Shown here: piece after piece, positions 15,614-24,348 of the stretch
Layout: every line of letters begins with the position of its first letter
Numbering within the stretch: the first letter of the stretch is position 1
Assembly (NCBI RefSeq): GCF_026339935.1
Contig: NZ_JAPEPX010000001.1
Span: forward strand, 3,610,001-3,674,000
Reading direction: 5' to 3'
DNA: 64,000 nucleotides
Source: Streptomyces sp. NBC_01551
GTDB lineage: Bacteria; Actinomycetota; Actinomycetes; Streptomycetales; Streptomycetaceae
Translations under genes and position numbers: made by a program
The notes under the pieces: model-generated
Seen by the model: the letters and a program-made list of their open reading frames with translations, nothing else
Database searches by the model: none
What the model was told of the DNA's origin: nothing

Positions 15614-17953
15614 CTACTGGGTGTCGCGGCCGCCGGTCACGCCGGGGATCCCCGGGATCCCCGGGAGCGTGTTGCCTCCCGTACCGCCCGTGCCACCCGT
15701 GCCAGCCGTACCGCCAGCGCCGCCGTTCGCGCCGCCGCCGTTCGTCGCTCCGGCGTTCGTCGCGCCGCCCGGCCGGCCGCCCGGCTTGTTGTCGCCGCCG
15801 CCACCGCCCGGCTTGCCCGGCTTCCCGGGCTTGTTCGGGGTCGGGTTCGGGCTGGTGGGCCGGCCGCCGCCGTTCGGGTTCGACGGCTCGGCGATGTGCA
15901 CCGTGGCGAACTGCGGCGCCTCGCGCCCGGACAGCGCGTCCGAGACCGCGTCCTTCCAGATCGGGCCGGGCAGGCCGCCACCGAAGACCTTCGGGTAGTA
16001 CTGCCCGCCGATGGTGATGTTCTCCATCGAGATCTTCTTCGCGCCGCCCGAGCCGACCCACACCGCGCCGGACACGTTCGGCGTGTAGCCGACGAACCAG
16101 GCGTTGTAGCGGGAGTCCGTCGTACCGGTCTTGCCCGCGCTGTCGCGGTTGGACAGGCCGGCCTTCTCACCGGTGCCGGAGTCGACCACTCCGAGCAGCA
16201 GGGTGTTGATGGTGTCGGCCGTCGTCTCCGACATCGCCCGGTCGCACTTGGACTTCGGCACCGAGAGCGCCTTGCCGTGCGAGTCGGTGATCGACTCGAT
16301 GGCCACCGGGGTGCAGTAGACGCCGCGGTTCGCGAACGTGGCGTACGCGTTGGCCATCGTCAGCGGCGACAGCTCGGCGGAGCCGAGCGCGATGGACGGC
16401 GACTCCGGCAGCTTCACGCCGCTCGCCGGGACGACGCCCAGCTTCTGCGTCATCTCGGTGACCGGGCAGAGCCCGATCTCGTCGATCATCTGCACGAAGT
16501 ACGTGTTGATCGACTTCTCCATCGCGGTCCTCAGCGCGTACGGACCGACCTCGTCCTCGGTCTCGTTCTCCGCCGTCTCCCGCTTCCTGCCGTTGTTCGT
16601 GTACTGCGTACCGTCGCACCGCGCGATCGGGGACGGGTAGTCGATCTTGTTCGGCGCCGAGTAGACCTTGGTCGCCGGCATGCCCTGCTCCAGCGCGGCG
16701 GCCGCGATGAACGGCTTGAACGTCGAGCCGACCTGGAAGCCGAAGTTGGAGCCGCCCATCCGCTTGTCCACGGAGTAGTTGATCTGCGTCTCGTTCTTCC
16801 CGAAGCCGTACGGCTTCGACTGGCCCATCGCCAGGACCCGGCCGGTGCCCGGCTGGACCATGGTCATGGCCGTCGCGATCGAGTCGTCCTGGTAGACGTG
16901 GTCCTTGATCGAGGCGTTGGTGGCCTCCTGCGACTGCGGGTCCAGGGTGGTACGGATCGTCAGACCGCCCTGGTTCCAGATCTTCGCCCGCTCCTCGCGC
17001 GTCTTGCCGAACACGGCGTCCGTGAGGAAGGAGTTGCGGACGTAGTCGCAGAAGAAGCCCGCGCCCTTGACCGCGGTGATGCAGCCGTTCTTGGGCCGGG
17101 TCACCTTCAGCTGGACCGGCTTGGCCTTCGCGGCGTCCGCCTCGGCCTGCGAGATGTCCTTCACGTCGGCCATCCGCTGGAGGACGGTGTTCCGCCGCTT
17201 CAGCGCCTCCTGCGCGTCGTTCACCGGGTCGTACCGGCTCGGCGACTGCACGAGGCCGGCGAGCAGCGCCGACTCGTCCAGGGTCAGGTCTTTGGCCGGC
17301 TTGCTGAAGTAGCGCTGCGCGGCGGACTCGATGCCGTACGCCTGCTGGCCGAAGTACGTGATGTTGAGGTAGTTCTCGAGGATCTTCTTCTTCCCGAGCT
17401 CCTCCTCGACCTGGATCGAGTACTTCAGCTCGCGGACCTTGCGGCCCAGGCTCTTCTCCTGGGCCTCGCGGACCTTCGTCTCGTCGTCGCCCGCCTCCTC
17501 GACGAACACGTTCTTCACGTACTGCTGAGTCAGCGTGGAGGCGCCCTGTGCGGCGCCGCCCTCCTGCGCGTTGCGGTTGACCGCGCGCAGGATGCCCTTG
17601 AGGTCGACCGCGCCGTGCTCGTAGAAGCGCGAGTCCTCGATCGCGACGATCGCCTTCTGCATGTACGGCGAGATGGCCGTCAGGGGGACCACCTGCCGGT
17701 CACGTGAATAGACCGTGGCGATCAGGCCACCCTCGGCGTCCAGAATCGTGGTGCGCTGGCTCAGCGGCGGTGTCTTGAGATTGGCCGGGATCTCATCGAA
17801 TCCTTCGACCGTGCCCTTGGCCGCGAGTCCGAGGGCGCCTGCGCCCGGGATCGCGATTCCGGCCAGGACAACTCCGGAGAGGACGGACACCCCGAGGAAC
17901 TTGGCGGCTTGCTGTGGCCCGGTGAGCCCGCCGCCCGAGCGCTTCTTTCCCAT
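15614..17953 (-). CDS. class A penicillin-binding protein
   Basis: This 779-residue bifunctional cell-wall synthase has a short cytoplasmic N-terminus, a membrane segment (about 18-46), a GT51 glycosyltransferase domain (catalytic Glu106 in AIEDSRFYEHGAVDLKG, STLTQQYVKN, ENYLNITYFG) and a transpeptidase domain with Ser410-x-x-Lys413 (GSTFKPF), SINTYF for the SxN motif and SAGKTGTT for KTG. The C-terminal 100 residues are a low-complexity Pro/Gly/Asn/Thr tail, common in actinobacterial PBPs. It polymerises and cross-links peptidoglycan outside the membrane. Its place near wblA is conserved in Streptomyces from memory. Confidence 0.96.
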   Translation of the reverse strand: MGKKRSGGGLTGPQQAAKFLGVSVLSGVVLAGIAIPGAGALGLAAKGTVEGFDEIPANLKTPPLSQRTTILDAEGGLIATVYSRDRQVVPLTAISPYMQKAIVAIEDSRFYEHGAVDLKGILRAVNRNAQEGGAAQGASTLTQQYVKNVFVEEAGDDETKVREAQEKSLGRKVRELKYSIQVEEELGKKKILENYLNITYFGQQAYGIESAAQRYFSKPAKDLTLDESALLAGLVQSPSRYDPVNDAQEALKRRNTVLQRMADVKDISQAEADAAKAKPVQLKVTRPKNGCITAVKGAGFFCDYVRNSFLTDAVFGKTREERAKIWNQGGLTIRTTLDPQSQEATNASIKDHVYQDDSIATAMTMVQPGTGRVLAMGQSKPYGFGKNETQINYSVDKRMGGSNFGFQVGSTFKPFIAAAALEQGMPATKVYSAPNKIDYPSPIARCDGTQYTNNGRKRETAENETEDEVGPYALRTAMEKSINTYFVQMIDEIGLCPVTEMTQKLGVVPASGVKLPESPSIALGSAELSPLTMANAYATFANRGVYCTPVAIESITDSHGKALSVPKSKCDRAMSETTADTINTLLLGVVDSGTGEKAGLSNRDSAGKTGTTDSRYNAWFVGYTPNVSGAVWVGSGGAKKISMENITIGGQYYPKVFGGGLPGPIWKDAVSDALSGREAPQFATVHIAEPSNPNGGGRPTSPNPTPNKPGKPGKPGGGGGDNKPGGRPGGATNAGATNGGGANGGAGGTAGTGGTGGTGGNTLPGIPGIPGVTGGRDTQ

Positions 17954-18567
17954 GGAGGGCAGCCTAATCCGTTGTCAGCGGCATTCTGCGGGACCAGGGG
18001 TCTCTCGGGATGTTCGAGTACCAGACCGTGACATCCAAGCGCAGTCGGGCCGTCGAGGCCTCAACGTAGATCGGTGCGCGGTCTGGTCATGGTGGTGGCG
18101 GCCAGGCGGGCGCTGAAGGGAATGTCTTCGAAGGACCGGGTCCCTGGAGACCTCGGCCAAGATCGGCGCCCTTAAGCGTCTGCCTGGCAACCACCACCCG
18201 CATCGAGCACCGTTGGTGTTCGTGAGCCGGCGTCACGAACGGCTGGTGAGGTGGCGGACCGGCCCTTGTGCCGAGTCCTGGGATCAGGTCGCTGCGTGGC
18301 CCGCATGAGCTCGTGACCAGTGCAAACACCGAAATCTGGGGAGGGAGTCCTGATCTGCTGCGGAATCGACTGGGCGGAACGAGCCCACGACGTCGCCCTG
18401 GTCCTGGCCAACAGCCTCCGCACCGACATGCACGCCTGCGGGCCTTCGCCTCACTGCGGGCATCCGCCGGGGCCAACGCGCACTACCGGCGTCGACGCGA
18501 ACAAGGCGACTGGCACGCGGCCGCCCAACGCAACCTCGTCACCGGAAGCCAGCGCCGCCTGACCGGA
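17954..18567. other. gene-poor region with IS remnant
   Basis: Apart from the IS110 remnant no coding sequence with Streptomyces-like third positions is seen. The 17,990-18,340 part is probably flanking sequence of the decayed insertion. Confidence 0.5.
18347..18545 (+). pseudogene. IS110-family transposase remnant
   Basis: An N-terminal IS110-type start (ICCGIDWAERAHDVALV, with the DEDD-family Asp) is followed after a few residues by NSLRTDMHA and then, in a different frame, by the C-terminal motif region LRAFASLRASAGANAHYRRRRE and WHAAAQRNL. A full IS110 transposase is about 400 residues; here only about 65 codons survive with the middle deleted and a frame change near 18,440. The element cannot be active. 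Confidence 0.75.
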
Positions 18568-19101
18568 TCAGCCGCCGAACGGCGTGAGGCAGGCATCCAG
18601 CGCTCTGCGCTGCGCGTCCGGCAGGTGATCGCCCAGTGGCTCCTTGCGCGGGCTGTGCTCGCCTGCGCAGATCCAGGCACGCTCATCCTCGTCGAACGAC
18701 CACGGCGCGGCTCCCCACATCGGGTGCCCCTGGAGAAGGCGGCGTGCCAGTGCCTCGCCGTCGTCCGGGGTGCCCTGAGCGGTCAGTGCCTCCTGTACCA
18801 GGGTGACGGCTTCGGCCGGGATGTTCGTGTCGCCCAGGACAGGGAGCAGGAGAAGCAGCCGGGCGTTGTTGTAGTGCGCGACGACGCTGTGCCCGCCCAT
18901 GAGCGGGACCCGGAACATGGGCCAAGCGGCCTTGTCGCTCAGGCGCTCCAGCATGCCCTCGACGTCCGCCGGGTCAACGCCGAAGGACTCGACCTGCGAT
19001 CCCTCGTACATCTCGACCAGGTGGGCGGCCCAGAACTCCGGCTCTGCCGGCAACGGCAGACCGTCCACCACGGGAGAAGACGCATGCAAGCGCCTTGCCA
19101 T
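18568..19101 (-). CDS. hypothetical protein
   Basis: The 177-residue reading frame has credible composition (LPAEPEFWAAHLVEMYEGS, GGHSVVAHYNNARLLLLLPVLGD, PWSFDEDERAWICAGEH) and no signal or membrane segment. I do not recognise it. The start is uncertain: ATG 19101 has no clear ribosome site, and the frame can be read up to 19278 through poor sequence, so the N-terminus may have been lost. Its stop lies only about 20 bp from an IS110 remnant, suggesting the locus was disturbed by transposition. Confidence 0.5.
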   Translation of the reverse strand: MARRLHASSPVVDGLPLPAEPEFWAAHLVEMYEGSQVESFGVDPADVEGMLERLSDKAAWPMFRVPLMGGHSVVAHYNNARLLLLLPVLGDTNIPAEAVTLVQEALTAQGTPDDGEALARRLLQGHPMWGAAPWSFDEDERAWICAGEHSPRKEPLGDHLPDAQRRALDACLTPFGG

Positions 19102-19572
19102 CACCGTGGCCTGATTCTCGCGCTGGACGATCCCGTTCGTTCGACCACCCCCGCGCCAATCCAAGGCCGGCTTGACGTGTTGGCATCGTGAGGTGTCTAC
19201 GTTCTCATTCGCCGGACACACGAGAATGCCTTGGCCTAAGCTGTCCCCAACTGTCACAGCAGTGAGGTGCGACATCAAGCCCTCGGCTTGATTTTCACCC
19301 TTCCCGAATGGGGTGGACTGATGTCCGAATCCTGCCCCTCACTCTGATGGTCTGCCGCCGATTCCACCCGAATTGCCGGAATGGTCGGGCATGTCGTCCG
19401 ATCACTCCGTCGGGTGATCTGCCGCTTACCCATAGTCCGTTCGGACCATTCAAGATTGGGCCCGTCGGGGGTGTTGCGCTGTGTCCTCCTTCCGTAACGT
19501 CCTCAACTGGCAGCGGTGAATATGCCGCTACCGCCGTGGGGGAGCCTCGATTCGGGAGAGGACGGCGCCGGG
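19102..19572. other. long wblA upstream region
   Basis: This stretch of about 470 bp contains no supported gene and is AT-richer than its surroundings. It holds a small hairpin (19274-19296) and probably the wblA promoter and 5' leader. Long regulatory regions are expected for developmental wbl genes. Confidence 0.5.
19274..19296 (+). terminator. hairpin with T-tract upstream of wblA
   Basis: ATCAAGCC-CTC-GGCTTGAT is followed directly by TTTTC on the plus strand. It could end a transcript from the left or act as an attenuator in the wblA leader. Confidence 0.5.
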
Positions 19573-19923
19573 ATGGGCTGGGTTACCGACTGGAGTGCGC
19601 AGGCAGCCTGCCGCACTACCGATCCGGATGAACTGTTCGTTCAAGGAGCGGCACAGAACAGGGCCAAGGCGGTGTGCACCGGATGTCCGGTGCGGACCGA
19701 GTGCCTGGCCGACGCGCTCGACAATCGTGTCGAGTTCGGCGTGTGGGGCGGTATGACAGAGCGGGAACGACGTGCGCTGCTGCGCCGGCGTCCCACCGTC
19801 ACCTCGTGGCGACGGCTGCTCGAAACCGCACGCACGGAGTACGAGCGCAGTACGGGCATCCTCACCGTGGATGTCGACGCGGAGGTTGACGTTCCGTACG
19901 AGACGTACGCGGCGGCCGGGTAA
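19573..19923 (+). CDS. wblA: WhiB-family iron-sulfur regulator WblA
   Basis: The 116-residue Wbl protein has four cluster-binding cysteines, C13, C35, C38 and C44 (CTGCPVRTEC), the turn GVWGGMT and the basic RRALLRRRP region that contacts DNA or sigma factor. It begins MGWVTDWSAQAACRTT, which I recognise as WblA, a pleiotropic regulator of aerial-hypha development that represses antibiotic production in Streptomyces. ATG 19573 has GGGAGAGGA about 10 nt upstream; an in-frame ATG at 19516 is an alternative. Neighbours (PBP upstream, ArsA-like ATPases downstream) support the assignment. Confidence 0.9.
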   Translation: MGWVTDWSAQAACRTTDPDELFVQGAAQNRAKAVCTGCPVRTECLADALDNRVEFGVWGGMTERERRALLRRRPTVTSWRRLLETARTEYERSTGILTVDVDAEVDVPYETYAAAG

Positions 19924-19950
19924 ACCACACCCGCGCGGCCCCGCGCACGG

Positions 19951-19974
19951 ACGCCCCCGCATGACGGGGGGCGT
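19951..19974. terminator. hairpin terminator between wblA and ATPase gene
   Basis: ACGCCCCC pairs with GGGGGCGT across an 8-nt loop between convergent genes. Confidence 0.7.
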
Positions 19975-19985
19975 GGTACGAACGC

Positions 19986-21251
19986 CTACGCTCCGGCCGG
20001 AACCCCGGCCGCGAGCCGTTCTCCGATGGCCCGTAGCCCGGCGAGGTCGTGCACATCGCCGGGCAGGGCGGCCACTTCGGCCACCGCCACCTCGGGGTGC
20101 AGCGAGGTGAAACGATCGCGGGTGCGCTGTTCGCGCGCGATCACCTGCATCCGTTCGGCGTGCAGGCGCAGCAGGCCTGCCGTGATCTCGTCCACGTCGG
20201 CGTCGGGAGAAGAGCGGTCGTCGTCACGAAGTCCAGCTTTCCCGGACTCCTGATCGACAATGCCGCCTTCCTCAAGATTCTCCGCGGCCGCCAACGCCCG
20301 CTCGGCGGACAGCCGGTCGGCGTCGCTGCCGTGTACGCGGTTGAGTACGAGCCCGGCCAACGGCATCCGCTCCGCGGCCAGCCGCTCGACGAAGTACGCC
20401 GCCTCGCGCAGTGCGTCCGGTTCGGGCGCCGCGACCACGAGGAAGGCCGTACCGGGGGCCTGGAGCAGCCGGAAGGTGGCGTCCGCGCGCGTGCGGAAGC
20501 CGCCGAACATGGTGTCCATCGCGGCCACGAAGGTCTGTACGTCCTTCAGCAGCGAGGCGCCCATCAGCTTGCTCAGCGTGCCGGTCATCATCGACATGCC
20601 GACATTGAGGAACTTCATCCCCGCCCGGCCGCCCACCTTCGCCGGGGCCATCAGCACGCGGATGAACTTCCCGTCCAGGAAGGACCCCAGGCGCTTCGGC
20701 GCGTCCAGGAAGTCCAGCGCGGACCGGCTCGGCGGGGTGTCCACGATGATCAGGTCCCAGTCGTCCCTGGCCCGCAGCTGCCCCAGCTTCTCCATCGCCA
20801 TGTACTCCTGTGTGCCCGCGAAACCGGCCGACAGGGACTGGTAGAAGGGGTTGGCCAGGATCGCCTCGGCGCGCTCCCGGTCCGTGTGGCCCTCGACGAT
20901 CTCGTCGAAGGTCCGCTTCATGTCCAGCATCATGGCGTGCAGTTCGCCGGAGTCGGCGGGGTCCCCGTTGCCCTCGCCCTCGCCCGCGCCCCCGACGCCG
21001 GCGACCTTGCGGGGCGTGTTGTCCAGGGAGTCGATCCCCATCGACTGGGCCAGCCGCCGCGCCGGGTCGATGGTGAGCACCACCGCCCTGCGCCCGCGCT
21101 CCGCCGCCCGTACGCCCAGGGCCGCCGCGGTGGTCGTCTTGCCGACCCCGCCCGAGCCGCAGCACACGATGATCCGGGTCGCGGGGTCGTCCAGCAGCCC
21201 GTCGATCTCCAGCCGCGCCGGCTTGTCCATGGCCATGCCAGCCTCGCTCAT
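19986..21251 (-). CDS. ArsA/GET3-like ATPase, second of a pair
   Basis: The 421-residue protein has a deviant Walker A CCGSGGVGKTTTAAALG, IDPARRLAQSMG (switch region) and IVDTPPSRSALDFLDAP. It lacks the paired metal-binding cysteines of arsenite pumps, and the sequence shows no arsenic gene beside it, so an arsenic role is unlikely; Get3-type nucleotide-dependent dimers are the nearest idea. The start ATG 21251 overlaps the stop of the upstream ATPase gene (ATGA), and the two probably form a heterodimer. Confidence 0.88.
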   Translation of the reverse strand: MSEAGMAMDKPARLEIDGLLDDPATRIIVCCGSGGVGKTTTAAALGVRAAERGRRAVVLTIDPARRLAQSMGIDSLDNTPRKVAGVGGAGEGEGNGDPADSGELHAMMLDMKRTFDEIVEGHTDRERAEAILANPFYQSLSAGFAGTQEYMAMEKLGQLRARDDWDLIIVDTPPSRSALDFLDAPKRLGSFLDGKFIRVLMAPAKVGGRAGMKFLNVGMSMMTGTLSKLMGASLLKDVQTFVAAMDTMFGGFRTRADATFRLLQAPGTAFLVVAAPEPDALREAAYFVERLAAERMPLAGLVLNRVHGSDADRLSAERALAAAENLEEGGIVDQESGKAGLRDDDRSSPDADVDEITAGLLRLHAERMQVIAREQRTRDRFTSLHPEVAVAEVAALPGDVHDLAGLRAIGERLAAGVPAGA

Positions 21252-22234
21252 TCGTCGCCCGCCTGCTTCCGGAGTTCGGTCGCCAGCTCGTACAGCCCGG
21301 CCAGGTCCATCCCCGCGCCGAGCAGCGGGAGTTCGTACGTCGGCACGTCCAGCCCCTCCAGTACGGTCCGCTGCGCGCGCTCCAGCTCCACCCGGCTCGC
21401 GTGCTCGGCGGCCTGCGCGATCAGCGGGTCGACGAGGCGCTCGGCCAGCTCCCCGCGCCGGGCGCCGCCGAGTCCGGCCCGCGACAGCGCCTTGGCGACA
21501 TCGGCCCGGCGCTCGCCGGCCGCGGCGCGCAGGGCGTCTTCGTCCAGGTGGTGCGGGCGCACCATGTTCACGATCACCCGGCCGATCGGCAGCCCGGCCG
21601 CGCGCAGCTCCTCGATCCCGTCGGCGGTCTCCTGGACGGGCATCTCCTCCAGCAGCGTCACCAGGTGGACGGCCGTCTCCGGGGACTTGAGCACCTTCAT
21701 GACGGCCTGGGCCTGGTTGTGGATCGGCCCGAACCGGGCCAGCCCGGCCACCTCGTCGTTGACGTTGAGGAAGCGGGTGATCCGCCCGGTCGGCGGGGCG
21801 TCCATGATCACGTGGTCGTAGACGAACTTCCCCGCCTTGTCCTTGCGGCGGACCGCCTCGCAGGCCTTGCCGGTCAACAGGACGTCGCGCAGCCCGGGCG
21901 CGATGGTCGTCGCGAAGTCGATCGCGCCGAGCTTCTTGAGCGCGCGGCCGGCCGAGCCGAGCTTGTAGAACATCTGGAGGTAGTCCAGGAGCGCCCGTTC
22001 GGCGTCGATGGCGAGGGCGTACACCTCACCGCCGCCGCCTCCGGGAGCCACGGCGATCTTGCGCTCCTCGTAGGGGAGCGCCTCCGCGCCGAAGAGCTGT
22101 GCGATTCCCTGCCTGCCCTCGACCTCCACGAGTAGAGTCCGCCTGCCCTCGCGCGCGAGGGCGAGCGCGAGTGCCGCGGCGACCGTGGTCTTGCCGGTGC
22201 CGCCCTTGCCGCTGACCACCTGGAGCCTGCTCAC
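21248..22234 (-). CDS. ArsA/GET3-like ATPase, first of a pair
   Basis: The 328-residue protein begins SRLQVVSGKGGTGKTTVAAALALAL (Walker A of the SIMIBI class) and has VIMDAPPTGRITRFL (switch II/Walker B) and VRPHHLDEDAL. It is co-translated with the next ATPase gene. GTG 22234 is preferred because the coding strand begins right at the first beta-strand. An upstream in-frame GTG at 22261 would add nine codons including a TTA (22249-22247), the rare leucine codon read by the developmental tRNA BldA, so start choice matters for regulation. Together with wblA these genes flank each other in Streptomyces from memory. Confidence 0.85.
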   Translation of the reverse strand: MSRLQVVSGKGGTGKTTVAAALALALAREGRRTLLVEVEGRQGIAQLFGAEALPYEERKIAVAPGGGGGEVYALAIDAERALLDYLQMFYKLGSAGRALKKLGAIDFATTIAPGLRDVLLTGKACEAVRRKDKAGKFVYDHVIMDAPPTGRITRFLNVNDEVAGLARFGPIHNQAQAVMKVLKSPETAVHLVTLLEEMPVQETADGIEELRAAGLPIGRVIVNMVRPHHLDEDALRAAAGERRADVAKALSRAGLGGARRGELAERLVDPLIAQAAEHASRVELERAQRTVLEGLDVPTYELPLLGAGMDLAGLYELATELRKQAGDE

Positions 22235-22318
22235 AGCGCCCGAGCCTAATTCCTCCGTCACGACACCGATGGTGCCGGGTGGCGTTGTGGCGGTGTCGCG
22301 GCGGCTACCCTCGCTCCC

Positions 22319-22483
22319 ATGTCTAAGAAGTTCGAATACGCGACGGTCCCGCTGCTGGTCCACGCGACCAAGCAGATCCTGGACACCTGGGGCGAGGACG
22401 GCTGGGAGCTCGTCCAGGTCGTGCCCGGCCCGAACAACCCCGAGCAGCTGGTGGCCTACCTCAAGCGGGAGAAGAAGCATTGA
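22319..22483 (+). CDS. DUF4177-like small protein
   Basis: A 54-residue protein (MSKKFEYATVPLLVHATKQ, DGWELVQVVPGP, ending KREKKH) is encoded with typical codon use. The WGEDGWELVQV core is the signature of DUF4177-type proteins. ATG 22319 follows TACCCT by 7 nt, consistent with a leaderless transcript. Its TGA overlaps the TTG start of the RidA gene, so the two are coupled. Function unknown. Confidence 0.85.
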   Translation: MSKKFEYATVPLLVHATKQILDTWGEDGWELVQVVPGPNNPEQLVAYLKREKKH

Positions 22484-22950
22484 GCACCGTAGAGGCGAAG
22501 CTGACCGAGCTCGGCCTGACGCTCCCGGACGTCGTCCCGCCGCTGGCCGCGTACCAGCCGGCCGTGCGATCGGGCTCGTACGTCTTCACCGCCGGCCAGC
22601 TGCCGATGGTCAAGGGCAGCATGCCGATCACCGGCAAGGTCGGTGCGGAGGTCTCCGCGGAGCAGGCCAAGGAACTGGCCTCGATCTGCGCGCTGAACGC
22701 GCTGGCCGCCGTGAAGTCGGTCGTGGGTGACCTCGACAAGATCGCGCGTGTCGTGAAGGTCGTCGGCTTCATCGCCTCGGCGCCGGACTTCACGGGCCAG
22801 CCGGGCGTGCTGAACGGCGCGAGCGAGCTGCTGGGCGAGGTCCTCGGCGAAAAGGGCGTCCACGCCCGCAGCGCGGTCGGCGTCATGGTCCTTCCCCTGG
22901 ACGCCCCGGTCGAGGTCGAGATCCAGGTCGAACTCGTAGCCGGAGCCTGA
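22480..22950 (+). CDS. RidA-family protein
   Basis: The 156-residue YjgF/RidA-like protein (YQPAVRSGSYVFTAGQLPM, ASICALNALAAVKSVVGD, GARSAVGV-like HARSAVGVMVLPLDAPVEVE) matches the family that deaminates reactive enamines/imines in the cytosol. It starts at TTG 22480, overlapping the preceding stop, which indicates translational coupling. The usual catalytic Arg is represented by the R in HARSAVGV. Followed by a strong terminator at 23026. Confidence 0.9.
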   Translation: MSTVEAKLTELGLTLPDVVPPLAAYQPAVRSGSYVFTAGQLPMVKGSMPITGKVGAEVSAEQAKELASICALNALAAVKSVVGDLDKIARVVKVVGFIASAPDFTGQPGVLNGASELLGEVLGEKGVHARSAVGVMVLPLDAPVEVEIQVELVAGA

Positions 22951-23025
22951 CCCCTCCGGGGGTGACGGGCTCTCGGGCCGCGCCTGCGACGGGCGATGCG
23001 CCCGTTCCGGGCCGCAGGGTCGTTC

Positions 23026-23065
23026 CACGGACGGGCCGGGTGCACACGCACCCGGCCCGTCCGTG
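23026..23065 (+). terminator. strong hairpin terminator after RidA gene
   Basis: A perfect 18-bp stem (CACGGACGGGCCGGGTGC and complement) with loop ACAC. Confidence 0.88.
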
Positions 23066-23084
23066 CGTCGAGGGCCGACCCGGC

Positions 23085-23115
23085 AATCCAGCCTCGCCGG
23101 CGTTTGAGGCGCGGG
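23085..23115. repeat. dispersed intergenic repeat, copy 1
   Basis: ATCCAGCCTCGCCGGCGTTT followed by GAGGCGCGGGG. Near-identical copies occur at 26404-26434 and 62182-62210, with degenerate copies around 42,585 and 42,870. All lie between genes. Confidence 0.7.
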
Positions 23116-23421
23116 GGTCCGGGGGCAGCGCCCCCCCCCGCAGGGCGCCCCGCACCGCCCCCGGGCAAGGGCCCGGGGCTGCGCCCCGGAGCCGACGGGG
23201 CTGTACCCGGGCCGGAGCCCGAGGGCGGCCCGGCATCGGCCGTGGCGTCAGGCTGCCGCCCGCGTGGCCCGGGGGCGCGGCCGCGCAGGGTGTCCTGCCG
23301 TCGGCTGCCGCCTCGGCGGTGGCGCCGAGGGCCCCGGCCGCAGGCCGGACCGGGCGGTCCGGGCGACACGCCCCGCCACAGGCACCGGGAGGGGCCCCTC
23401 GAACATCGGGCCGGATGGCCG

Positions 23422-23427
23422 TAGCAT
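23422..23427 (+). promoter_or_regulatory. -10 box of a leaderless Nudix transcript
   Basis: TAGCAT ends 6 nt before the ATG at 23434, leaving no room for a leader; no Shine-Dalgarno sequence precedes the start. Confidence 0.5.
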
Positions 23428-23433
23428 CCCGCC

Positions 23434-24348
23434 ATGCCGAACGGTGAGCACGGAACGCAGACCCCGCCCCCCTCCGGAGGCCAGTGGTACCCCCCGGAGT
23501 GGCCCGACCGCATCCGCGCCCTCGCGGCCGGCTCCCTCACCCCGGCGGAGCCCAAACGCGCCGCGACGGTGATGCTGCTCCGCGACACCCCCGACGGCCC
23601 CGCCGTGCACATGCTCCGCCGTCGCGCCTCGATGGCCTTCGCCGGCGGCGCGTACGCCTACCCCGGCGGCGGCGTCGACCCCCGCGACGAGGACCACCGC
23701 ATCGGCTGGGCCGGCCCCGGCCTGGCCGACTGGGCGGACCGGCTCGGCACGGACCCCCGTACCGCCCAGGCGATCGTCTGCGGAGCAGTCCGGGAGACCT
23801 TCGAGGAGGCCGGCGTCCTGCTCGCCGGCGAGACCCCCGACACCGTCGTCGACGACACCACCGCCGACGACTGGGAGGCCGACCGCCAGGCCCTCGTCGC
23901 CCGCGAGCTGTCCTTCGCCGAGTTCCTCGACCGCCGCGGCCTCCTGCTGCGCTCCGACCTGCTCGGCGCCTGGGCCCGCTGGATCACCCCCGCGTTCGAG
24001 CCGCGCCGCTACGACACCTGGTTCTTCGTCGCCGTCCTCCCGGAGGGCCAGCGCACCCGCAACGCCTCGACCGAGGCCGACCGGACCGTCTGGATCCGCC
24101 CGGCGGAGGCGGCGAGCGGCTACGACAAGGGCGAGCTGCTGATGATGCCGCCCACCATCTCCACGCTGCGGTCCCTGGAGCCGTACGAGAGCGCCGCCGA
24201 CGCCCTGACCGGCGCCGTCGCCCAAGACCTCACTCCCGTCCTCGCCCAGGCCGCCCTGGAGGACGGCGAGGTGGTGCTCAGCTGGCCGGGCCACGACGAG
24301 TTCACCAAGCGCGTCCGCCTCGGCCGCCCCGGAGGGGACCCCGCATGA
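23434..24348 (+). CDS. NUDIX hydrolase (NUDT19-like)
   Basis: The 304-residue protein has the region MAFAGGAYAYPGGGVDPRD and, after an insertion, VRETFEEAGVLL, the split Nudix box of the larger eukaryote-like members that hydrolyse nucleoside-diphosphate or CoA derivatives. The N-terminus is Pro-rich. It heads a three-gene operon: its stop overlaps the ATG of the MBL-fold gene (ATGA). Substrate not determinable. Confidence 0.9.
   Translation: MPNGEHGTQTPPPSGGQWYPPEWPDRIRALAAGSLTPAEPKRAATVMLLRDTPDGPAVHMLRRRASMAFAGGAYAYPGGGVDPRDEDHRIGWAGPGLADWADRLGTDPRTAQAIVCGAVRETFEEAGVLLAGETPDTVVDDTTADDWEADRQALVARELSFAEFLDRRGLLLRSDLLGAWARWITPAFEPRRYDTWFFVAVLPEGQRTRNASTEADRTVWIRPAEAASGYDKGELLMMPPTISTLRSLEPYESAADALTGAVAQDLTPVLAQAALEDGEVVLSWPGHDEFTKRVRLGRPGGDPA

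Larger units (their letters stand above)
22951..23433. other. gene-free GC-rich intergenic region
   Basis: About 480 bp without a supported gene. It holds the terminator at 23026-23065, a dispersed repeat at 23085-23115 and further GC-rich partial palindromes up to the Nudix promoter. Confidence 0.6.

Noticed and set aside
19986..22234. Arsenic resistance operon
   Set aside because: The ATPases lack the metal-binding cysteines, and no arsB, arsC or arsR is nearby.
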